Shown: positions 21,582 to 31,940 of the stretch, in pieces | How the letters are laid out: each line of letters opens with the position of its first letter | How positions within the stretch are numbered: the stretch's first letter is position 1 | Assembly: GCA_001692895.1 (NCBI GenBank) | Contig: KV748193.1 | Span: forward strand, 1,798,001-1,862,000 | Source of the DNA: Cenococcum geophilum 1.58 | Taxonomy: Eukaryota > Ascomycota > Dothideomycetes > Gloniales > Gloniaceae | Direction: 5' to 3' | DNA length: 64,000 bases | Translations under genes and position numbers: made by a program | The notes under the pieces: generated by a model | The model's input: only the letters and a program-made list of their open reading frames with translations | What the model was told of the DNA's origin: nothing | The model's database searches: none

Positions 21582-24066
21582 TTAGATCAAACTCTCAGCC
21601 CTAGCAGCACTGCCGCTCTCACTGCTCCCTCCTCTGCTCCCACCACGCTTGCCTCGTCCCCTAGGCGATGAACCACGAATCGGTAGCGTAGCATTGAAGG
21701 GCGCTGGCACCACACTCGGAGCTAGCCCACCACGTCCCCGATTTACGCCACCTCGACCCCAATCAGCGCCGCGCTGGAACCCGCGACCACGACCCCGCTC
21801 ATTCCCTCTCCCACGGTCACTCCACCCGCCCCTAGCACCCCTCCCCCGACCTCTCTCACCACTGTTACCATAAACAAGGCTAGTACCGGCTTGTCCCTTC
21901 CCCTGCCCTTGCCCCTGTACCTGCCCCACCGGCCCGGACACTTCCTCAATCTTCCCCGGCGCCCCACCATCCCCTTGCTCACCCTCACTCCACCCCTCCG
22001 CCTCCTCCAACACCCTCCTCGTCGCCTCCCCCGTCGCCTCCACAATCTTCTCAATCTTCTCCTCCTCCCTTCTCTTCATCACCTCCCTACTACCCCTCTC
22101 CCCCGCCTCCCTCACACAGATCGCCAGCAAGGCTTGCAGCGTATACCTCGCATCATTCCCCGCATTATGCAGATTCCACGCCGGGACATCGAACGCATAC
22201 AACACCGCGCCCAGCGCGCGGGGGTTCGCCTCGCGCTTCCAAGCGCGATAGAGCGACGCCGTATCAAGGATCTCGACAAGATTAGGCAGCTTAGACCGGT
22301 CGAGCGGATCATACCCGAGCTGCTCCAGATATGCGATATCCTGCGCGGTATCATGGCCCAACAGGACGACATTGCGCTCCTCCCTCCCCTCTGTTCCCGC
22401 AGGGGCGCTCCGCAACGCGGCAGCCTCGTTGGTGGATAGTGGGTGTGAGTACGGCGGCTTGAAGCAGGAGGCGATGATGGCGGGGGCGTCGGCGAGGCTG
22501 AGGGGTTCGGAGTCCCCGAACTCGAACCGGTCGGCGCAGCCAGAGACGAAATCGCGGTTGTGCAGGTGGGCGTGCTCGGTGATGCGGAAGTGGCGGGCGC
22601 GGATGCAGGGTAGCCAATTTGCGCCGTCTGGGCCGGGGGCGAGCGAGGCGAGGTCCTGTGTGTCGAGGGTTGCAATGCCAATTTCGGTGATCAGGCGGTG
22701 GTTGCGCTCGTAGGCTTCGATGTCGACGGCAATGATGATGGGGGTCGAGTCGAAGGGGTAGGGGGCTGGGAGGGATGGGTTGATGGGTGGGCAGTGCAGC
22801 GCGTCGTAGCGGGCGGTTTGGGCGGCTTGGAGTTCGGTCCAGGAGAGGGTGGAGTTTTGGAGGGGGTCGGGGACTGGGTGCTGTCAGATGCGCGTTCCAG
22901 GAAGTCATTATCTCTAAATGGCGAGAACAGGATACTTACTGTTCTCAAGCTTCGGATGGAGACCAAGATAGCGTTGGGCTCTCTTGAGCTGCTGGCCCAT
23001 GTTCTTCTGCTTCAAAACACGCTCCTCCTTCTTTTTGGCCTTGATAGCCTTGCTTTTAGCTTTGTTGAGCTCCGCGACATCGTCCATCATCTGCTTGAAT
23101 GCCTCGAGGGTGCGCTGGTCGGGCGGAGGAGCATGGCCTTCACCAGGAGCTGTGAATGTATGCCCAGGTGCGTTCGCCGACATGTTGTCGAATTCAGCTT
23201 TCGAAGAGCTACGTCCTAGATAACGGGGTGTAAGTCGTGGATGGTTAGGGAATTTTATCACGAGGCCTTCCGCACGGTTGTAAGCGGTGATCTTCAGTCC
23301 GAGATCTTGGAACTCTGTGTTGATGTCGGTCAACAAAGTTTGCAGCTGATCCTCGCGGATTAAAATAAGAGGTTTGGAATCATCAGTGGGCCAGATGTAG
23401 TACCTATAGACAGTCAGTTTCTGTGAATTGCACCCGGTTCTCACGAAATTGTGAGAAGTTGCTCCCAGAGGTTACCAGGCGAACTTACAAGTCCCATTCA
23501 CGCATCCAGAATTTACCAGCGTCAAAGAACTTGCTAGCAATACGCTGTGAATCGCGCTGGTTGACGAATTTGTATGGGTACTTGCTGATGGGGAGGATGG
23601 GGCTGAAGGGCTGGTCTGGAGAGGCTAGAGCTCCGCGCTCAAGACAGGTGTCTGGAAGCCGGCTCATTGATGGCACAATTTCCTTGTCTGCACTCCAACA
23701 GCTTTTGACATCTTTTAACAGCACGAACCGACGCTCTAAGTTGACTTCGGGTTCGGGCCGGGGAATGCGGACAAACCGACGTTCGAGTTCGGCGTCTGGC
23801 GCTTGCTCTGATTCGGACTCTGATTCGTAGTTATCGCATTCAGGAGCAGCCAAGTTTTGTGAGCTGTCGAGAAGGGGAAGTGTATGCGTGTCAATAGCCG
23901 TTGCTGGTGTCGCTTCAGAATGAGAAGGAACTTCTAAGGGGATTGGCACGCCGCCAATGGATTCCTCGTCGTCAGATATCGCCAACTGAGGCGAAATATC
24001 AGGAAGCGCTTCTAGATCTGCTTTAATCAGCCTCTGAAGTCTTTCAAGTCGTAAAGTTGTTGACAT
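21582..24066 (-). CDS. Gfd2/YDR514C-like DEDDh exonuclease-domain protein with RG-rich tail
   Basis: Model: exons 24066-23489, 23403-22940 and 22873-21582, about 777 aa. Introns of 85 bp (23488-23404) and 66 bp (22939-22874, with a CTGAC branch motif) are GT...AG and keep frame; an alternative acceptor at 22881 would break it. Residues about 1-190 are acidic and low in complexity. About 175-265 form a conserved-looking KFVNQRDSQ...YYIWPTDD region. About 275-345 are a lysine-rich probable coiled coil. The RNase H-like nuclease domain spans about 390-600: IAVDIEAY (D398, E400), LLGHDTAQD (D522 or D526) and HNAGNDARYT (H583, D588), so the DEDDh residues are all present. Residues about 685-770 are RG/RGG repeats, typical of RNA-binding tails. 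The HNAGND signature is typical of the Gfd2/YDR514C-like family; Neurospora QIP is another DEDDh fungal protein to compare. It likely acts on RNA or DNA 3' ends, but the substrate is not known. Confidence 0.85.
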
Positions 24067-25009
24067 ATTGAAGAAATCGTAGAAATTGCAGGTTGAGAAG
24101 TTTGATGCTGATTCATGTAGCTACCCGGCGGATCATACGCAAGGGAGTCCTCTGTCGGCTCGATGTAGAAGTACTTGCAATCAACCAAATGAATGTAGGT
24201 GAAGGATCTGATGAGTTTGATGAAGTAGACGAAGTGGAGTTGGACGGGTAATGAGAGGTTGAGTCAGGGAAAGCGGACTCACGTGCCTAAGCTGGCCTCA
24301 CAATGCTATTCGAACAACGATGAAGCTTGAGTAAACTGAGCAATTGATTTTACTATTGTTAGTGTGGCTCATGAGGCATTGTCTGCTTTAATCGTGAAGC
24401 ATATGAGCTCTATGGGTACTTCAGTGAAGGCTTCACCAATAACCCCATACAAAGAGCAGATATGTTCTATAGTACCCTGTCTTTATTAGGACTATGAGAT
24501 TTCGAGACACTTGAAGATTTGGATATTTAATACAAATAAAGTCCGGCTAGAATACTAGCATCAATGCACTTGAAGTCCCCTTTCCTAGCAACAACAGGGT
24601 CATAGATGAGGGAATGTGTAACTTCGCAACCTGCGACTTCGCTAAGGAGTCATGAGCAGCGCTCAAGACCTGGTTTTGAGCTTCCTGTTGCTTTGGGGAT
24701 CTTCAATCCCTTCATCTAAATGCAAATGGAACTGTGCGGTGACATATGTCGTGATGAGGGGTAGCAGGTTCAGGTAAGGTTTGATGCCAAGGGTAGTGAA
24801 GCCGAAGTTCCCCCATAATGGCGACAACAGCGCCTGGAGCTTCATATACAGTAGAGACGCCATCCCCACCATCCACCACCACCCACCACCGCCATCATCT
24901 CCGCGAGAAGTCCACTCCGATTCTGCTCTACTCTATCATCGACGCGTGGTTGGATTGTCTGACGCGCTCGTCTGGCGACACTTCTCCACGCAGCCATCCA
25001 CGATGCGCT
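24067..25009. promoter_or_regulatory. Divergent intergenic region between exonuclease and ING genes
   Basis: About 0.94 kb separates the two start codons, which point away from each other, so both promoters must lie here. No clear TATA box or known operator was identified. The stretch 24818-25009 is open in frame with the ING gene and could be a 5' leader or an N-terminal extension of 64 residues. A minus-strand open frame at 24872-24663 is judged spurious. Confidence 0.6.
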
Positions 25010-27555
25010 ATGTCTGAAGTCACCATGTCGAATGCGCTATCCGACATGACGCCCCAACCACCATCCAATCCAGATGCGCAAACTACCGTGAACGATTTCC
25101 TCGACTATACGGAGTTCTTTCCGTCAGACCTGCTTCGCTCCCTCACCCTGATCGGCAAACTGGACGCTAGCTACCTGGATACAACTGCCAAAGTTCACGA
25201 GCTCACTAAGACTTACGGCAACCTCCCCAAGCTCCCTGCGAATGAACGTCCCGACCCTCAAACCCTACGCAAGGACATTTCCGCCGCTCTCGACCATGCT
25301 ATATATTGCAGAGAGTCTACATATGCCGAAGCTGCGCGACTGTACGAGGTTGCTGAGCGCCACTGCCACCGCCTAGCTACAATCAAGAGAAAGCTCCAGG
25401 CGCTTCCCCAACCTCCCTCACGAGATCCCACACCTGCGCCAGTGTCCCCACAGAATACACGATCTATAAACAGAAACTTCGAGAGAACACCTCGATTACA
25501 CTTGCATTTTGATGGAACGCGCCAACCTCCAAGACCAACGAGCTCTGCGGCCAGGCCAAGAGATGGCAGTCGGAAGAGAACAATACCAGGGGATAGCCAA
25601 CCGCAGAATCCAGACTCTCCCGCTGCAAGCTCCGTCTCGAGATGGGAGGACTCACCTCCCGGTTCGCCAATGGGATCGGTGATCGACATATCAACTCAAA
25701 ACCGGGTCAAGGTACCAAAACCGCCTAAGCCGCCAAAGATTAAGGTGCCCAAAACGCCGCGTGTACGGCCACCTGGAGTTATGGGGACAAATGTCCACAG
25801 TCAAATTGCGGGAATCTCTACAAGCAATGCTCTAGCCAAGCTCTCACCTCCACCACCTGATGCCAAGCCTGGCAGCAAGTTCGCTCCTTGGTTTAAGCTC
25901 ACCGAGTACGAGATGGCGGTTCTGCGGAAGCAAATGAAGAAGAATGCTATCTGGAGCCCAAGCGATACCATGATTCGCCGTGAATTGCAGAAGAAGGGAC
26001 GTGGTCGGGAGAATTATGAAAGAGAAAAGGCACGCACCGAGTCTACCGGAGAGTCTCTTCTTGATGAAGAAGCTGGTGATCGTACCAATAAGAAAGGACC
26101 ACTTGCACCGGGTGAGATTAGTTCCGATACTTGGGGCAAAGAGGATTCGCAGCTTGTAAACCGAGGCATGAAGCTGAACGAGGCCAAGAAACTTAAGAAA
26201 GAAAGTCTCTTACGTGAACAGGCCATGCGAGATGCTATGGAAATCGAAGACGCCAGCCGAAAAGTCATGGAGGCTGGAAACATGATGAAGAATCTCTTTT
26301 TCAACCACTCAACTAGAGATAGCGTCACCGTCACCCCTATCTCAGAGAAGAAAAAGGAAACTCTCAGACCAGTGAACAAGAAGCGTAGACGAGAACAAAC
26401 ACCCGAAGCGCCGCCAAGCGAAGCCAGAGAGCAATCCGTCGGTGCTCAAGACAGCATGGCCAAGCCATCCGGACCAAAACGCATCAGAATCGCACCCCCC
26501 GCGCCTCCTCTCATTGCCCCCGCTCCTCCAACCCCCCAACCCATCCAACCAGCTCCATCCCCATCCATAAAAACCACCACCGTCCAGGTCCCGCTCGCCC
26601 CAGCAGGCCCCACGACCCCGATCAGCAAACCGCCCGCCAAAGTCACCAGCCGCAAACCCACCCCCGCCCTCGCGTCCCCGACCGAAAACAAAAAACCCAG
26701 CACGACGGTCGCGCCCCCGACGACCGCCGCGACATCCCGCTCCCGTCGCGCCTCCATCGCGCCCAAAGCCCCCAGCCCCGCACCTCAATCCGACCCCGTT
26801 CCCGCCGCACCCCCGCTCCCGCTCCCGCGCCCCCGCTCCCGCGGCGCACCCGCCCCAACCCCCAAAGCCGCCAGTGCCGAGCCGCCCGCCGCGTCATCCA
26901 TCAAGCCGCGCGACCTGCGGCGCGCTAGTAACGTCAGCTTGCCCACTACTGGGCAGGCATCCCCGGTGCTGGCGACGCGCACCAGTTCGCGGCGGCGTCC
27001 GCCACCGTCTGGTACCGTCACCGCGGGCGAGGACGGCAAGGGGAAGGTCAGTATTGTGAAGCGTAAAGCGGGGTCGAAGGCGAAGAAGAGGACGGTGGTG
27101 GAGCGGCGGGCGGAGGAGGAGAAGATGGAGCCCGTGGTTGAGGAGGAGATCGATCCGGATGAGCCGCGGTATTGTATCTGTCAGGATGTTAGTTTCGGGA
27201 CTATGATTGCTTGCGAGAATGAGGAGGTGTGTTTTCATTTCCCCTATCCGCTATCCACTATCCTTTCCCTCATTAATCATCTCCCTTTACTATCCTCTAT
27301 CCCCGTCCCGATACTTGATTCTCTGTCCCGAAGAAGTGGACTCTGGTTGCTGATCCAGCGCAGTGCGAGCGCGAATGGTTCCACCTCGAGTGCGTAGGCA
27401 TGACGGAAATCCCGGCCCGCCGCTCTAAGTGGTACTGTCCCGACTGCCGCGTGCTGCTCAACATCGACGAAAAGGGTCATTCCGCCGCCGCAACAGCTGC
27501 TGCCGCCGCGGCTCCTGCTGCTTTGACGGCTGGGAAGCCGCGCGGGAACAGGTAG
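25010..27555 (+). CDS. ING-family PHD-finger chromatin protein (Pho23/Ing-like)
   Basis: Model: exons 25010-27226 and 27364-27555, about 802 aa. The 137-bp GT...AG intron splits the PHD finger and keeps frame. Residues about 30-130 are an ING N-terminal domain (FLDYTEFFPSDLLRSL, then helical KTYGNLPKLP and a coiled coil ending in KRKLQALP). The middle is long, proline- and lysine-rich and disordered. A PHD finger lies at about 721-768 with all C4HC3 ligands: YCIC, ACENEEC, WFHLEC, WYCPDC. ING proteins read H3K4me3 through the PHD finger and serve histone acetyltransferase or deacetylase complexes in the nucleus; Pho23 is in Rpd3L. Which complex applies here cannot be told. Start: ATG at 25010 or 25025 (the latter in a GTCACCATGTC context) agrees with family lengths; an in-frame ATG at 24818 would add 64 residues. 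The 803-codon length is far above yeast Pho23 but usual for Pezizomycotina. Confidence 0.9.
27227..27363 (+). other. Intron inside the PHD finger of the ING gene
   Basis: Donor GAG|GTGTGT and acceptor GCGCAG|TGC. Without splicing, the frame runs on for about 60 codons to a stop and loses the second half of the PHD finger. Splicing restores CEREWFHLEC. Confidence 0.85.
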
Positions 27556-28080
27556 GTTTTCTCTTTTTTTTCTCTTTGATGTTGGGTTGCTGAGTGGATG
27601 AGGTCGAGGACGAGGGGGTGGAGCGCGTAGGGTAGGGAGGAGTTGAGGGTAAAAGTGCGGGCGTTCAGGGGGAAATCATTGGGGATAGTGGAGTAGCAGT
27701 AAGTTATGGCGTGGATGAGTGGGCTGTTAGGTTTCATCTAGTGGAGTTTCGAAGGCAATATGGTTTTGACGAGAGGGCGATTTTTGTGAAGGCGCTGAGG
27801 AGAGCGGGATTTAGCTGAAGATACGTTATCACTAGGATGTACGCCGTGTATTTTTACGAGTGTTAGCGCCGGTCCTCAAGCAATATGAAGCTTTATCTAC
27901 CATAATCCGGCCGGCAAAGTGTCTTGGTTAGACTGAGATATCAGGGCATCTAAGGCACTAGCCTAGCGTATATCATTTTTTCAATTTCAAGTCATTTTTG
28001 ATCTCTAGGGTCACATACTCTAAAATGTTCTTTAGATGCTTGCTTCATACTTTTATTCATGATGCCTAGGTAATAGGAAA
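27556..28080. other. Convergent intergenic region
   Basis: This follows the ING stop codon and probably holds its 3' end. The sequence becomes more AT-rich after about 27800. No gene or repeat was recognised. Confidence 0.5.
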
Positions 28081-28126
28081 TCAAGCGAGTCTAAAAAAAT
28101 ACAGTACTCCTGAAGAGCTAGACTTA

Positions 28127-28311
28127 CCAGCGACTCCCACCCTTTTCGGTGTATACACCATATCCCCGTTTTCAACGTCTAGTAAGCATACCAAATTCCC
28201 ACTGTACATAGACACCCAACGGATCCTCTCGCCCGTCTGAGTCTCATACCCTTCCCATAATACATCAATCGGCCGCCGGTTGCGGCGCTGGGAATGATAT
28301 GGCGCCAGCAT
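28127..28311 (-). CDS. Possible small gene or first exon, unknown function
   Basis: Open from ATG at 28311 with residues such as RRPIDVLWEGYETQTGERIR and VSMYSGNLVCLLDVENGD, ordinary in composition. It runs into a strong donor (GCTG|GTAAGTCTAG) at about 28127-28126, which suggests an exon. No convincing downstream exon was found before the AT-rich part. The protein is not recognised. It may be a stray 3' exon of a rearranged gene or not coding at all. Confidence 0.3.
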
Positions 28312-28551
28312 ACCCTGTCAAGACGTAGTATCCCAGCGGCTGGGGATTACTAATGGGCGAGTGATTCGGCCTGCGGGTTCGCGGCTAACGAAGCTGGTAT
28401 GGCGTGGAGCTTGAGGTGATGCTGCGGAAAGCCGGGCCTCCGCCAACTCTGCTGTAAGGGCAGCCCATAGCCCTCAGCTACACACCCACCAGCCAGCCCT
28501 CTCTCCGCCCGCCCTCTTCACACCCATCTGCCCGCCCAGCCCTCAACATCC
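28312..28551. other. Spacer, C-rich plus strand
   Basis: Short CCCGCC- and CTC-rich stretch between the small frame and the stop codon of the next gene. No feature is seen. Confidence 0.4.
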
Positions 28552-30807
28552 TCAACTACCCCCTCCCCGACCCCCGCTGTCTCCTCCACCGCCGCTATAG
28601 TCCACCGTAACATCAACGTTCACGTCCACGCTCACGTCCACGTTCACATACGTCGTCTGCGTCGTCTGGGAGGGGTCCACCCCTCCGGCACTAAACCCGC
28701 CATCCCAACCCCCATAATACCCACTCACGCCTCCAACATTGCCAATCGAGTCATTATTAGCCGGATTGCCACCCCAAGCGTCTCCTCCCGCCTCGCCTCC
28801 GCCTCCCCTACCATTACTACCTTTCAGGTTGTTGAGAACGTTGCTGGGATCGTTGTTCCCATTGTTGTTGTTGTTATTGTTATTGCTATTACTGTTATCA
28901 GCAGCAACGTTGTTGCCCTGATGCTAGTGGTGATGATGACCCCCCATCATGTGCTTGACCACGCCGCCAAGCACGGCGCGCCCGATCGCGTCGCCGGCTG
29001 AGTTTGCGCCTGCGGGCACCGGCTGCTGCTGCACGGTTTGCACGGCTCGGACTTGGGCCTGCACGGCTAGCTAGATCAACTGCGGTTGTGGCTGTGGCTG
29101 CGGCTGCGGGGCGATGTGCGCTTCCTGCTGGACCGGCGGCTGCGGTGGCGGGATGTAGGCTTGCGGGGACTGGGGCTGTTGGATCTGCGGGGACTGGAGC
29201 GGCTGCGTGGCCGGCTGCACGTACTGCGGCGGCGGGGATAGCGGCGACTGCGTTTGCGTCTGTAGCTGCGGCGCCGTCGCGACCGGTTGGACGTACTGCG
29301 GCGGCGGCGACTGGATGCCCTGGAGCCCCATTCCTTGCACTCCCACGCCCTGAACGCCCTGCACCCCCATCGGCTGCATCCCCGACACCGCCTGCGCTTG
29401 CTGCGCGTACGGCTGCAGCGGCGCGTATGGCTGCACGTATGTGCCCTGTGGGAGGTAGTGCTGCTGAACTATCTGCGAGGTTTGGGAGGTTAGAGGGGGC
29501 TGCGAGCGCGGGAACGCGGAGGAGATCCTGTTGTAGTCGGTCCAGGTGTGCGGGGGGAGGTTGCTGAAGGCGGTGCCGGCGAGGGTGAGGAGGACGTAAG
29601 CTTCTGGAGTTGAGGGGAAGAGGTAGAGGCCCTGTTTGCTGGTGAGCTAGGAGCCTGGGCAAGCTTGTTCAGTTGCTAGCGAGGAAGGCAGGGCTAGGGG
29701 AGAGGGAAAGTCTGGAGAAGAGCGGTGGGGCATTGGCCGGGAAGAATAGTGGAGTGGGAAAGAGTTACCTTGATATCAGCAAAATTTGGCGCGTTCGTTA
29801 AATATGTATTAATCCCCTCAGCCCGCCCTTTCAGTTCCCACGCCCCGCCGCCGCCCACCGTACGCATGAAATAGGAGCCTCCCGCCCCGAGCGACACGAA
29901 GGCCGGCTGCTCACCCAGCTTCCAGGTCCCGGTTTCGGTCAAGCGAGACTGAAGCGCTTTTTCGAGTGCTAGTGGTAGTGAAGACCATTGGCAGGCGGAT
30001 TTGTCGGCAGCAAAGAAAGAGTTGGATGACCCGAGGGCTAGGCGAAGGGAGGGGAGATCTCATGAGATGGTTGGGAGGGCGGTTTGAGGGGAGAGGAGGG
30101 GTGGGACCGGAAAGGAAGGTAGTTAAGAGGGGTGGGAGGTTGTTAAGGCCTGGTTTGGTTAGAGGTCTGATACAAGGAAAGAGTTATATGAGCAAGGACA
30201 ATGTAGAGAGATAGAAGGAGAATATAAAACCACATATCAAAAGAACCTGGAATATGGAGTTGAGTGACTGAAACAATAAACGACAAGAAAGACTGCAACA
30301 ACTCAAGGCAACTGAATAGAAGAAAATAATCCCTTACGGCAATACACTCCCCCATCTGCGTCTCTATAAGACACAAAGTATGCCCGATTCTCCCCCAATG
30401 CCATCTCAAACACATCCTGGATCGGTGGCTGTTTTGTGAACAGCATTTCGATCTCTGGCGGTAAGTTATGCCTGAAATGCCCAGCAAGATCAGCGCCAAA
30501 CCATATTACGCTCTGCCTGTCTCTCCACTATGCGCTCTCATAGCATCACAGCCGCTACAGCATGGTATTACATTGCCATCGCGCGATCAACATTGTCTGC
30601 TATACCGACAGAGTAAGCTGGCAGCGATTGCCAAACCGCTATACTCGATCCATAACGGCACCCCACGCGCTAGGGTCCGATAGGAGAAGCACAGAGAGAT
30701 ACCAAGAAGATAAAGATAATAAGAAAGCCAACCTACCTTGCCCAAAGTCGCGGACAGTTGAAAAAATACGACTCGTTCGGTCCCAGGACGAAGTTGACTC
30801 CCGCCAT
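28552..30807 (-). pseudogene. Decaying gene of an unnamed fungal family with repeated LGxxxSYF motifs
   Basis: Proposed exons: 30807-30737 (ATG; VNFVLGPNESYFFNCPRLW), 30643-30572, 30516-30338 (ADLAGHF...RAYFVSYRDADG), 30149-29769 and 29646-28552. The family pattern is visible three or four times: LG-x2-(G/E)SYF or an equivalent, followed by a W-x-LP or LPPLL segment (LGPNESYFF, LGSSNSFFAADK, SLGAGGSYFMRTVGGGGAW). The C-terminal half is Q/P-rich, then N- and G-rich. Oddities: after LNNLPPLLTTFL the frame must shift by one base near 30037 to reach LGSSNSFF, unless a 300-bp intron (30337-30038) removes that segment. Two in-frame TAG codons (29073-29071 and 28926-28924) interrupt an otherwise open frame that continues to TGA at 28554-28552; the first would end the protein after PQPQPQLI. 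Both would be CAG-to-TAG changes at CpA. Function unknown. A shortened protein ending at 29071 remains possible. Confidence 0.6.
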
Positions 30808-31140
30808 GCCGTCTATCTCTCTCGACTTATCCGTAGTTCACTGTAAGTATCCTACAACGTACGCATATATCGCGAAGAGGTCGCAAGAGACTCTAGATGC
30901 CGCAATGAGGTCTTCAATCCGCGCTGTTGTGTCCTAATATCCGACGCGCGGGCGGACACAGCCGCAGCCAAGGCCCAGCTGGGCGGGGCACCTTCGCTTC
31001 TCTTCTCCCGCTTTGGCGAAGCGCCCGTAAGGCTGAGTTCGCCATGCCTTAATGGCTTAGTAATTCGCCTCGGCATTTTAGAACAATACACTCAACTTAC
31101 ACATCTCTAAACCACCTTACTCCTATCAGCGTATCTAGCT
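30808..31140. other. Upstream region of the decaying gene
   Basis: Normal-composition DNA before the ATG at 30807, probably its promoter. A minus-strand open frame at 31091-30852 has no recognisable features and is not called a gene. Confidence 0.4.
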
Positions 31141-31753
31141 AGCCAATAGAATGGCCGTTTTAGCTACCATACAGGAGTCCGGCCGATCGTAACGTACAGC
31201 ATCTTTCCACGTGTGATGAAAAGCGATACGGATATCTAATCCTTTAAAAAGAGCAGTACTGTAATTTTTCTGGAGAATTTGGGCTTGCGACGGGTAGCGT
31301 AAGGTTAGAAACGGGTGGAGCGCTCTTCTGTGCGCTCTTCTGTACTGCAGTGTTTCATATATGTAATATCACAATGGTTGCTTACTTAGATTGCCAAGTA
31401 AGTAACTACATAGAGTTAATTTTCACAACCCGTAGTTCTTCCCTTAACTAGTAATCTTTTTGGACTGGGTTAAAATTGGAGTGGAGGGGAAGAGAGTGGA
31501 CTGCTAGCCTTAATAGGCAAGCGTTAGTCCTGTTTAGAAATGAGCTAAACTACAAGTAATTTAGAGTGAGTTTAAATCCACTCCACTCCACTTTATAAAT
31601 TAAGATTAAGGGTTATATGCTCCTACTCTATATATAAAAAGTCTGGAGGATAAGTTAGCGTTTAAAAGAGTATATATATCCCTATAAAGTGTTTTCCTTA
31701 TCTAATAAGCGGTAACCGCAGAAGGAAAGGGCAGCCTTATAGCAAAGGGTAGA
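31141..31753. other. Right border of the gene island
   Basis: Composition drifts from normal to AT-rich. Two things are visible: a short hairpin near 31380-31405 (CTTACTTAG...CTAAGTAAG-like), and a GGAGTGGA-rich segment near 31470-31500 that pairs with TCCACTCCACTCCAC near 31576-31592. The second could be a small MITE. No gene was recognised. Confidence 0.4.
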
Positions 31754-31940
31754 TGTCACGGCACTGACCTGACGCGTTGTTATGGCTCGTGTACGCGTAT
31801 GCATGAGCACGGACCTGACCCCTAAGCGACACGTATATATACCGCCTCACCTCCTACATAGATCCTCACACGACATCGTTTGTCAATGATATACAGTCAC
31901 CTCGTACCTCGTACCTTGACAGTCCGCACGTACTGTGACA
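31754..31940 (+). repeat. 187-bp solo LTR (copy B)
   Basis: TGTCACGGCACTGACC...GCACGTACTGTGACA with a perfect 5-bp GTAGA duplication at 31749-31753 and 31941-31945. It is the same family as 20426-20612 (opposite orientation) and has the same length. Confidence 0.87.

Noticed and set aside
21891..22439. 182-codon plus-strand open frame
   Set aside because: Antisense shadow of the GC-rich RG-repeat exon.
22351..22908. 185- and 189-codon minus-strand frames over the exonuclease gene
   Set aside because: Off-frame shadows rich in P, R and S; the true frame carries the DEDDh motifs.
22881..22939. 59-bp version of the second exonuclease intron (acceptor CTGACAG at 22881)
   Set aside because: It shifts the frame; the acceptor at 22874 gives a 66-bp intron and restores the DEDDh frame.
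26342..27039. Several minus-strand frames over the ING gene
   Set aside because: Antisense shadows of the proline-rich central region; no domain.
29004..29567. 187-codon plus-strand alanine-rich frame
   Set aside because: Antisense shadow of the Q/P-rich part of the minus-strand gene.
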